Shown: in pieces, positions 1 to 5,686 of the stretch
Layout of the letters: every line of letters starts with the position of its first letter
How positions within the stretch are numbered: the stretch's first letter is position 1
Source: UBA6115 sp964534515
GTDB taxonomy: Bacteria > Bacillota > Clostridia > Christensenellales > Aristaeellaceae
DNA length: 17,500 bases
Assembly (NCBI GenBank): GCA_964534515.1
Contig: CAZHPW010000046.1
Coordinates: 1 to 17,500 of the forward strand
Direction of reading: 5' to 3'
Translations under genes and position numbers: made by a program
Notes under the pieces: generated by a model
Databases searched by the model: none
Told to the model about the DNA's origin: nothing
The model's input: the letters and a program-made list of their open reading frames with translations, nothing else

Positions 1-1519
1 GACGGCGCTTGTGGGTCAGTTCGGCCAGCGGGTTGGGCTGGTCCATGAACTGGGACAGCTGGGAGGAGCCGAAGAACTCCTTGATGGCGGCGGACACCGG
101 GCGGATGTTGATCAGGTCGCCGGGCTTGACGTCATTGGCGTCCTGAATGGCCATGCGCTCGCGCACCACGCGCTCTAAGCGGGACATGCCGATGCGCACC
201 TGGTTTTGCAATAGCTCGCCCACGCTGCGCAGGCGGCGGTTGCCCAGGTGGTCAATGTCGTCCACGCTGCCAATGCCGTAGGGCAGGCCCAGGAGGTAGC
301 TGATGGAGGCGACGATGTCATCGATGATGATGTGCTTGGGCACCAGGTTGGAAGCCTGCTCGGTCACGGCGCGCTTCCAGTCCTCCTGGGGCACCTGCTC
401 CAGGATGCGCTGCAGGGTGGGCAGGTGAACCGCTTCCAGAATGCCGCATTCCTTGGGGTCAAAGGGCAGGTGGAAGCTGGCGTCGGCGAAATTGTTGCCG
501 ACCACCTTGTGCGTCTGGTCGCCGACCTTGAGCATCACCACGTTGACGCCGGCGTTTTGGATGGCCTTGGCGACTTCCTCGGTGATGACAACGTCTTTTT
601 TGACCAGCACTTCCCCGGTGTTGGGGTCGGAAATGGTCTGGGCGGACACGTGGCCGGCGATACGGTCGGCGACGCCCAGTTTTTTGTTGTACTTGTAGCG
701 GCCCACGCGCATCAAGTCATAGCGCTTGGGGTCAAAGAACAGGTTGCGCAAAAGCACCCTGGCGCCGTCCTCCGTGGGCGGCTCGCCAGGCTTCTGGCGG
801 CGGTAAATTTCAAGCAGGGCGTCGGTTTCGGACTTGATGTTGGCGTCGCCGTGCATGATGGTGGCGTTGAGGCGCTCGTCCTCGCCCAACAGGTCAATGA
901 GCTGCTGGTCAGTGCCATAGCCCAGCGCGCGCAGGATGACGGCGACAGGCAGCTTGCGGGCGCGGTCAATGCGCACCCATAGGCCGTCGTTGCTGTCGGT
1001 TTCGTATTCAATCCAGGCGCCGCGGTTGGGAATGACCTGGCCGGAGAACAGCTCCTTTCCGGCCTTGTCAATTTGTTTGGTGAAATAAACACCGGGGGAG
1101 CGAACCAATTGGCTGACAATGACGCGCTCCGCGCCGTTGATGATAAAGGTGCCGTGCTCGGTCATCAGGGGGAAATCGCCCATGAAGACTTCGCTCTCTT
1201 TGATTTCGCCGGTTTCCTTGTTCTTCAGCCGGACAAAAACCTTCAGCGGCGCGGCATAGGTCAGGTCGCGCTCCTTGCAGCGTTCCACGCTGTTTTTGGG
1301 TGTCTTGTCCAAGACATAGTCAACGAACTCCAGCACCAGGTTTTCGCTGTAGTCGGTTATGGGAGAAACGTCGTTGAGCACTTCCCGGAAATCTTCCTCC
1401 AGGAAACGCCGATAGGAGTTCTTTTGAACCTCTATCAGGTTGGGCATGTCCAGTACTTCGTCGATTCGTGAGAAACTCATGCGTTTGCGCAGTTTTCCCA
1501 TTTGGACCTCGTGAGCCAT
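1..1519 (-). CDS. rpoB: DNA-directed RNA polymerase subunit beta, N-terminal part (partial)
   Basis: This is the beta subunit of RNA polymerase, half of the catalytic core with beta-prime. About 506 codons are visible; the gene runs off the window's left edge, and the family is usually about 1,150-1,250 residues. The translation begins MAHEVQMGKLRKRMSFSRID and carries the typical beta lobe sequences, for example HGTFIINGAERVIVSQLVRS and PGVYF. The visible end is rifampicin cluster I, SQLSQFMDQPNPLAELTHKRR without its last residue counted here, where the usual Asp and His drug-contact residues are intact; the rest of the cluster lies outside. The start ATG is preceded by AAGGGGTGAT at 8 bases spacing. 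Its own promoter lies upstream and rpmH diverges from it, so the usual rplJ-rplL neighbours are absent. Identification is very secure. Confidence 0.97.
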   Translation of the reverse strand, partial: MAHEVQMGKLRKRMSFSRIDEVLDMPNLIEVQKNSYRRFLEEDFREVLNDVSPITDYSENLVLEFVDYVLDKTPKNSVERCKERDLTYAAPLKVFVRLKNKETGEIKESEVFMGDFPLMTEHGTFIINGAERVIVSQLVRSPGVYFTKQIDKAGKELFSGQVIPNRGAWIEYETDSNDGLWVRIDRARKLPVAVILRALGYGTDQQLIDLLGEDERLNATIMHGDANIKSETDALLEIYRRQKPGEPPTEDGARVLLRNLFFDPKRYDLMRVGRYKYNKKLGVADRIAGHVSAQTISDPNTGEVLVKKDVVITEEVAKAIQNAGVNVVMLKVGDQTHKVVGNNFADASFHLPFDPKECGILEAVHLPTLQRILEQVPQEDWKRAVTEQASNLVPKHIIIDDIVASISYLLGLPYGIGSVDDIDHLGNRRLRSVGELLQNQVRIGMSRLERVVRERMAIQDANDVKPGDLINIRPVSAAIKEFFGSSQLSQFMDQPNPLAELTHKRR

Positions 1520-1632
1520 ATTTCCTAATCACCCCTTTATGTCTGCCAGCCGCCCGTGCGATTTTGCCGAAATTATTATATAAGGAAATAATTCCGATTC
1601 CTCGCATCGTAACGATACTGATGCAATCATAA

Positions 1633-1661
1633 ATAGTAGCACCACTTCATGGTACTGTCAA
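1633..1661 (-). promoter_or_regulatory. Predicted sigma-A promoter of rpoB
   Basis: On the minus strand TTGACA (1661-1656) is followed by a 17-base spacer and TACTAT (1638-1633). Transcription would begin near 1626 and give a leader of about 105 bases before rpoB. A second TATAAT-like stretch lies nearer the gene, around 1573-1583, but has no convincing -35 partner. The call is by eye. Confidence 0.65.
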
Positions 1662-1703
1662 GCATAATGGCCCTTTAGTTTATATGAAGCGCAATTTATA
1701 CGC

Positions 1704-1732
1704 TTGACAGGCGCAATCGCAGATATTATAGT
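1704..1732 (+). promoter_or_regulatory. Predicted sigma-A promoter of the rpmH operon
   Basis: TTGACA (1704-1709) and TATAGT (1727-1732) are separated by exactly 17 bases. The start would be near 1739, leaving a leader of about 70 bases with a small GCCGG/CCGGC inverted repeat before the ribosome binding site GGAG at 1794-1797. It serves rpmH and, through readthrough, rnpA to jag. Confidence 0.75.
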
Positions 1733-1808
1733 AGAGAAGTTCAGGGCTTATGCCGGTTAAGCAGAAATCGGCAGAAATGCCGGCCCAAAAAAAGGAGAGT
1801 TTTGATTC

Positions 1809-1943
1809 ATGAAGCGTACCTTCCAACCCAAAAAACGTCAGCGTAACAAGGTCCATGGTTTCCGTCAGCGCATGGCCACCAAGAATGGCCGCCGCGTGCT
1901 TCAGGCCCGCAGGCGCAGAGGCCGCAAGGTCCTTTCAGCCTAA
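1809..1943 (+). CDS. rpmH: 50S ribosomal protein L34
   Basis: L34 is a very small basic protein of the large ribosomal subunit, buried in 23S rRNA. The 44-residue translation matches the family in length and pattern: MKRTFQPKKRQRNKVHGF at the start, then RMATKNGRRVLQARRRRGRK and LSA at the end. GGAG lies 11 bases upstream of the ATG. It is the first gene of the rpmH-rnpA-yidD-yidC-jag block, which is conserved across bacteria. In most Firmicutes dnaA and the origin lie upstream of this gene; here the upstream neighbour is divergent rpoB. A terminator-like hairpin follows within 40 bases, which would make L34 mRNA more abundant than the rest of the operon. Confidence 0.97.
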   Translation: MKRTFQPKKRQRNKVHGFRQRMATKNGRRVLQARRRRGRKVLSA

Positions 1944-1979
1944 GGCTGAGGCCGTGACCGTACTGCATGGCTGAACAAT

Positions 1980-2019
1980 CCGTCCATTGCAAGGAAGGGC
2001 AGCGCAATGGGCGGTTTTT
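1980..2019 (+). terminator. Terminator-like hairpin between rpmH and rnpA (partial attenuator)
   Basis: The arms 1980-1990 and 2004-2014 can pair over 11 positions, one of them a U-G pair, around a 13-base loop, and five T residues follow directly (2015-2019). This has the form of an intrinsic terminator. Because rnpA has no other visible promoter, it is probably leaky and lowers rnpA output relative to rpmH. An upstream ATG at 1987, in frame with rnpA, lies inside the stem and is unlikely to be the rnpA start. Confidence 0.6.
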
Positions 2020-2040
2020 GCTTGCAGAAGGGTTAAAACA

Positions 2041-2376
2041 ATGCAGCGACGATACAGGATGCAGAAAAACGGCCACTTCCGGTATGTCTACCGCAAGGGC
2101 AAGCACGCGTCCGGCACGCTGATGCGGCTTCACGTCACCAAGGCTAGGAGGCTGCAGGTGGGCTTTTCGGTCAGCCGTCAGGTTGGCAATGCCGTCACCC
2201 GCAACCTTGTCAAACGCAGGCTGAGGGAGGCTTTCCGCGTCCTTATCCCGTCCCTGCAGCCCGGGAGCTATGTTTTCACCGCCAATCCCGCAGCGGCGCA
2301 AGCAGATTTTCATCTTCTCACCGAGCAGATGCACCGCTTGCTTCAAAAGCTGCAGCAGTTCCGGGAAACCCGATGA
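2041..2376 (+). CDS. rnpA: Ribonuclease P protein component
   Basis: RnpA binds the catalytic RNase P RNA and helps it recognise the 5' leader of precursor tRNAs. The 111-residue product has the family's hallmark basic motif RNLVKRRLRE at about residues 54-63, preceded by VGFSVSRQVGNAV, a typical beta-strand and loop. I chose the ATG at 2041 because AGAAGGG lies 8 bases upstream and the resulting length fits the family. A longer start at 1987 would add 18 residues that do not resemble RnpA and would sit inside a hairpin. The stop codon overlaps the yidD start by 4 bases, so the two genes are probably translationally coupled. Confidence 0.96.
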   Translation: MQRRYRMQKNGHFRYVYRKGKHASGTLMRLHVTKARRLQVGFSVSRQVGNAVTRNLVKRRLREAFRVLIPSLQPGSYVFTANPAAAQADFHLLTEQMHRLLQKLQQFRETR

Positions 2377-2612
2377 AAAAGCTCTTTCTTTCGTTGATTG
2401 TCTTTTATCAAAAAGCCATCAGCCCCCATTTACCGGCGTCCTGCCGCTACACCCCTACCTGTTCCCAGTACGCAAAGACCGCGATTGAACGCTTTGGCGC
2501 TTTGCGTGGCGGATTTATGGGGTTTAAGCGCATCATGCGCTGCCACCCTTTCCACAAAGGCGGCTATGACCCGGTTCCGGACCTGCCCGATTCAGTAATT
2601 AGGAGGGATTGA
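2373..2612 (+). CDS. yidD: Membrane protein insertion efficiency factor YidD
   Basis: YidD is a small, membrane-associated protein that assists YidC-dependent insertion of inner-membrane proteins. The 79-residue product has an N-terminal amphipathic hydrophobic stretch (MKKLFLSLIVFYQKAIS) and the diagnostic cysteine pattern CRYTPTCSQYA (C24, C30), then CHPFHKGGYDPVP (C57). Its start ATGA overlaps the rnpA stop; there is no strong ribosome binding site of its own, which fits coupling. The gene ends 5 bases before the preferred yidC start, and the yidC ribosome binding site lies inside its last codons. Identification is secure from motif and gene order. Confidence 0.96.
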   Translation: MKKLFLSLIVFYQKAISPHLPASCRYTPTCSQYAKTAIERFGALRGGFMGFKRIMRCHPFHKGGYDPVPDLPDSVIRRD

Positions 2613-2617
2613 ACAAA

Positions 2618-3664
2618 GTGTCAGCAATCACCAACGCCCTAACCGGCGTCATCGAATGGATTTACAGCCTCATTCACAACTATGGCTGGTCCATCGTCAT
2701 CTTCACCCTGTTGGTCCGCCTGGCGCTCATGCCGCTGGACATCTCCAGCCGCAAGGGCATGCGCAAGATGAGCAAGATTCAGCCCCAGCTCAATGCCATT
2801 CAAAAGAAATATGCCAATGACAAGGCCAAGCTTCAGCAAAAGCAGTCCGAGCTCATGCGCAAAGAGCGCTACAACCCGCTCTCCGGCTGCCTGCCGCTGC
2901 TCATCCAGATGCCCATCCTCTTTGCCATGTTCGGCGCCATGCGCAACATCGCCAATGAGAACATCGTCTCCCAGGTCTTCACCTTCTTGCAGGGTCAGAC
3001 ACCTGTGTATGAAGGCTGGCTGTGGGTGAAGAACATCTGGATGGCGGACTCCCTCTTTGCCTCCGTCGCCCCCAACCTGAATGTCCTGCAAACCATCGGC
3101 AACGATGTCTGGCAGAATGTCTGGTCTACCCTGTCGTCCACTGACCAGATGGCCATTGTCCAGAGCCTGACCCAGCATGTGCCGGATTTTGCCGGTGCCC
3201 TTGATTTTGCCACCGCTGACGCGCTCAAAACCGTCATGCCCCAGATTCAGGCCGCCCTGGCGCAGATGCCCGCCTACATTGAGCAGGTCATGCCCATGAA
3301 AGGCTTTGAGAACATCAACCTGGTGCTCTTCTCCTTCAAGGTCTATGAGCACTTCAACGGTCTGACCCTCCTGCCCGTCCTCTCCGGTCTGAGCCAGCTG
3401 CTCATGACCAAAGTGAACCCCCAGGCCACCGGCCAGACCGCTGCCACCGGCGCACAGGGCCAGGCCGGCATGGGCAACTTTATGAAGTACTTCTTCCCGC
3501 TCTTCTCTGTTTACATCACCTTGACCAGCAACGCCGCCTTCGCCCTGTACTGGGTGGTCAGCAACCTGATTGCAACCGCGATGAGCTATTTCATCAACCT
3601 GTATTACGACAACAAGGACAAAGCGGCGCCTGCCAATGAGCTATCGGAAGGAACAGTCAAATGA
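2618..3664 (+). CDS. yidC: Membrane protein insertase YidC/Oxa1/SpoIIIJ family, with long external loop
   Basis: YidC inserts and folds membrane proteins, alone or with SecYEG. The 348-residue product has the five-segment Gram-positive core: a first segment at about residues 11-38 containing the conserved hydrophilic-groove arginine (R34, in TLLVRLALMPLD), a charged cytoplasmic hairpin at 44-85, segment two in NPLSGCLPLLIQMPILFAMF, segment three near 247-265, and the last two at 288-328. No lipobox or signal peptide precedes segment one. The loop between segments two and three is about 130 residues, roughly 100 longer than I recall for Bacillus SpoIIIJ. I chose GTG at 2618 because AGGAGG (2601-2606) is 11 bases away; TTG at 2609 would be only 2 bases from it. 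The stop overlaps the jag start by 4 bases. Confidence 0.94.
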   Translation: MSAITNALTGVIEWIYSLIHNYGWSIVIFTLLVRLALMPLDISSRKGMRKMSKIQPQLNAIQKKYANDKAKLQQKQSELMRKERYNPLSGCLPLLIQMPILFAMFGAMRNIANENIVSQVFTFLQGQTPVYEGWLWVKNIWMADSLFASVAPNLNVLQTIGNDVWQNVWSTLSSTDQMAIVQSLTQHVPDFAGALDFATADALKTVMPQIQAALAQMPAYIEQVMPMKGFENINLVLFSFKVYEHFNGLTLLPVLSGLSQLLMTKVNPQATGQTAATGAQGQAGMGNFMKYFFPLFSVYITLTSNAAFALYWVVSNLIATAMSYFINLYYDNKDKAAPANELSEGTVK

Positions 3665-4605
3665 AGTCATATGAAGCCACCGCGCGCACGGTAGAGGAAG
3701 CCATCTCCCAGGGCTTGTTGGAAAACGGCCTCTCTATCGGCGACGTCACCGTAGAAATTTTAGAGGAAGGTTCCAAGGGCTTGTTCGGCTTCTTTGGCAG
3801 CCGCGACGCCAGGGTCCGCTTAACGCTGATTGAGGACGAAGGCTCCTCTGAGACCCTGGACCTGTTCAAGAACTCCTTAAGCGGCAAATCAGCTCCCGCT
3901 GCCCGCCGTGAAGAGAAAAAGCCCGAGGAAAAGCCCGCCCGCCCCGCCAAACAGCCCAAGCAGGCAGAGCCCAAGGCAGACAGCAAACCTGCCGCTTCCA
4001 ATGAAGAAAAGCAGCCCCGCCCCCGCCGTGAAAAAGCCCCGCGCGCGCCGCGTCAAAACCAGGAGCGTGAGGATAAGGTTGAGGCAATCACGCCTTATGT
4101 GCGTGAGGTCCGTGTGCTCCGTGATGTGGAAAACCCCACGCCCGACAGCCCCGAAGGCCAGGTGCTGGACTTCCTCAAGGAATTGACCAAATTAATGGGC
4201 CTTGAGATTACCGTGACTGTCGCGCTGGATGAGGAAGGCCATGTCTTTGCCAAGATGGACGGCGACCCCCAGGGCATTCTGATTGGCCGCCGCGGCGAAA
4301 CCCTGGACGCGCTGCAGTACCTCACCAGCCTCAAGGTCAACAAGGGCCGGGACAACTACATCCGCGTTACCCTGGATTCTGAGGGCTACCGTCAAAAGCG
4401 TGAGGACGCCCTGGTCCGCCTGGCCAATCGCATGGCCAACCGCGCCCGCAAGACCGGCCGCCGTGTCACCATGGAGCCGATGAACCCTTACGAGCGCCGC
4501 ATTTTCCACAGCGCGCTGCAGTCCACCCCCGGCATCGCCACCCATTCTGAGGGCGAGGACCTCAACCGCCACATCGTCATCACCCCGGTGAAGGACGAGA
4601 ACTAA
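3661..4605 (+). CDS. khpB: RNA-binding protein Jag/KhpB
   Basis: KhpB (Jag, EloR) is a single-strand RNA-binding protein; in streptococci the family acts with KhpA in control of cell elongation. The 314-residue product has three parts. Residues 1-60 are the Jag-N domain (MKSYEATARTVEEAI, then EGSKGLFGFFGS). Residues 80-140 are a Lys/Pro/Arg-rich, probably disordered linker. The C-terminal half has a KH domain with its GRRG loop at 209-212 and an R3H domain with R279 and H283 in NPYERRIFHSAL. It follows yidC with a 4-base overlap. In most Firmicutes mnmE and mnmG come next; here the conserved block stops and a new promoter follows. Confidence 0.95.
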   Translation: MKSYEATARTVEEAISQGLLENGLSIGDVTVEILEEGSKGLFGFFGSRDARVRLTLIEDEGSSETLDLFKNSLSGKSAPAARREEKKPEEKPARPAKQPKQAEPKADSKPAASNEEKQPRPRREKAPRAPRQNQEREDKVEAITPYVREVRVLRDVENPTPDSPEGQVLDFLKELTKLMGLEITVTVALDEEGHVFAKMDGDPQGILIGRRGETLDALQYLTSLKVNKGRDNYIRVTLDSEGYRQKREDALVRLANRMANRARKTGRRVTMEPMNPYERRIFHSALQSTPGIATHSEGEDLNRHIVITPVKDEN

Positions 4606-4632
4606 GCGCTAAAAACGGCCCAAAAAATCCGT

Positions 4633-4661
4633 TTGACAAGCCGTTCACGGCTCGCTATAAT
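4633..4661 (+). promoter_or_regulatory. Perfect-consensus sigma-A promoter of DUF177-rpmF
   Basis: TTGACA (4633-4638) and TATAAT (4656-4661) match consensus exactly with a 17-base spacer. Transcription would begin near 4668, about 29 bases before the DUF177 start. No clear terminator separates it from jag, so some readthrough from the upstream operon is possible. It probably also feeds the valS T-box leader, as no promoter is visible between rpmF and valS. Confidence 0.85.
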
Positions 4662-4696
4662 ACCATCTGTTCACCCTGAAGGGAGGCTTGGCTGAC

Positions 4697-5215
4697 ATGC
4701 TGGACATCTCTTTGGCGCTGCGGACTCCGGGCACGGCCATTCCCTTTGAATATAAGGAAAGTTTGCCGGATACGGACGTGCAAGGTGAAACAGTCACCTT
4801 CCCGCAGCCGGCAAGCTTGCAAGGGACCTACAGCGTCGTGGATGACGCGCTGGTCATCAAGGGCCGACTGACGCTGACAGCCAGGGCGGATTGCGCCCGG
4901 TGCCTAAGCCCGGTAGATTATCTGGTCGACGTACCCGTACATGAAACCTATCTGCGGGTAGACCCAAGGGATGAAGTCGAAGACGATCCCTGGGAAGAGC
5001 GGCTGGTGTTCACCGGTACCCGGGTCGAATTGACCCATCTGATTTCATCCCTGGTCCTTCTGGACTTGCCCATGCGCTTTCTGTGTAAGGACGGCTGCAA
5101 GAATAGTCCCCAGGCCATCACGGAGGATGAACTCACACAACAAGACGACAATCTGGATGACGCGAACCCCTTTTTCGCGCTCAAGCAGTTGTACACGAAG
5201 TTTCAGGAGGAGTAA
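4697..5215 (+). CDS. yceD: DUF177 (YceD) family protein
   Basis: DUF177 proteins are almost always encoded directly before rpmF; plant and bacterial members are reported to be needed for normal 23S rRNA accumulation, though the molecular role is not settled. The 172-residue product has the family's paired cysteines, CARCL (C66, C69) and CKDGC (C130, C134), which may bind a metal. An acidic tail (DELTQQDDNLDDANPFFALK) ends with the usual short helix. I chose ATG at 4697, with GGGAGG ending 10 bases upstream; the TTG at 4688 would be 1 base from it. Two bases separate the stop from the rpmF start, and the rpmF ribosome binding site lies inside this gene's end. Confidence 0.9.
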   Translation: MLDISLALRTPGTAIPFEYKESLPDTDVQGETVTFPQPASLQGTYSVVDDALVIKGRLTLTARADCARCLSPVDYLVDVPVHETYLRVDPRDEVEDDPWEERLVFTGTRVELTHLISSLVLLDLPMRFLCKDGCKNSPQAITEDELTQQDDNLDDANPFFALKQLYTKFQEE

Positions 5216-5217
5216 CC

Positions 5218-5412
5218 ATGGCTGTTCAAAAAAGTAAAGTATTCCGCGCTCGCGGCCGCAAACGCAGAACCCACTACAAACTGACGCTGCCGGCAATCGT
5301 CGCTTGCCCCAAGTGCAAGGAAATGAAACTGGCGCATCATGTCTGCAAGAACTGCGGCACCTATAAAGGCGTTCAGGTTTTAACCCTGAATGACGAAGCC
5401 ACCAAGGCCTAA
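5218..5412 (+). CDS. rpmF: 50S ribosomal protein L32
   Basis: L32 is a small zinc-ribbon protein of the large ribosomal subunit. The 64-residue product begins MAVQKSKVFRARGRKRR, typical of the family, and has an intact zinc-binding set, CPKC (C30, C33) and CKNC (C43, C46), so it is the cysteine-containing, zinc-dependent form. AGGAGG lies a few bases before the ATG. It is probably co-transcribed with DUF177. The usual downstream partners in many Firmicutes are fatty-acid or phospholipid genes such as plsX; here the valS leader follows after about 20 bases. Confidence 0.96.
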   Translation: MAVQKSKVFRARGRKRRTHYKLTLPAIVACPKCKEMKLAHHVCKNCGTYKGVQVLTLNDEATKA

Positions 5413-5433
5413 GGCTTATTTTCTGCCCCATGC

Positions 5434-5646
5434 GGAAGAGGAGTAAGCGCTCCTTTCTTTCTGGTAGAGAGGCATTCCCCGGCTGAAAGAATGCTGAAAG
5501 AAACGCGCTGAAGGTCGCTTCCAAGGGCCGCGGGTTATCCCGCCGGGTTTGCCCGTTAAAGCAAAAAGAGGCGGCGCATTCGCGCCGTAAAGCAAGGTGG
5601 TACCACGGGTCGCCCGTCCTTCATGGATGCGGCGGCTTTTGCTTTT
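5434..5646 (+). promoter_or_regulatory. T-box leader sensing tRNA-Val, upstream of valS
   Basis: The leader regulates valS by reading uncharged tRNA-Val. Stem I is closed by GGAAG (5434-5438) with CTTCC (5518-5522), holds an AGTA element on its 5' side, and shows GTC, a valine codon, at 5514-5516 as the specifier. The antiterminator is clear: AAGG/CCTT (5594-5597, 5618-5621) and ACGGG/CCCGT (5605-5609, 5613-5617) flank the T-box bulge TGGTACC (5598-5604). Its UGGU would pair with ACCA, fitting a discriminator A as in tRNA-Val. The competing terminator pairs 5611-5619 with 5625-5634 (one bulged base) and runs into TTTTGCTTTT at 5637-5646. Stems II and III lie between 5528 and 5586. No promoter was seen between rpmF and this element. 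Confidence 0.93.
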
Positions 5647-5686
5647 CTCCGGGAAACCGGGTTGTACACAATTAAAGGAGGACCCC

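Noticed and set aside
248..1471. Long plus-strand open frames opposite rpoB
   Set aside because: They mirror the rpoB reading frame, have no ribosome binding site, and their translations are low-complexity. The minus-strand product is an unmistakable beta subunit.
1520..1808. Possible replication origin upstream of rpmH
   Set aside because: The position is suggestive, but no TTATCCACA-like boxes or AT-rich unwinding element were seen and dnaA is absent; the gap is accounted for by two divergent promoters.
2639..3352. Minus-strand open frame opposite yidC
   Set aside because: It is a shadow of a GC-rich gene; the sense strand gives a clear YidC.
5346..5412. Separate promoter for the valS leader inside the end of rpmF
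   Set aside because: A TATAAA occurs near 5361 but has no plausible -35 box 16-18 bases upstream.
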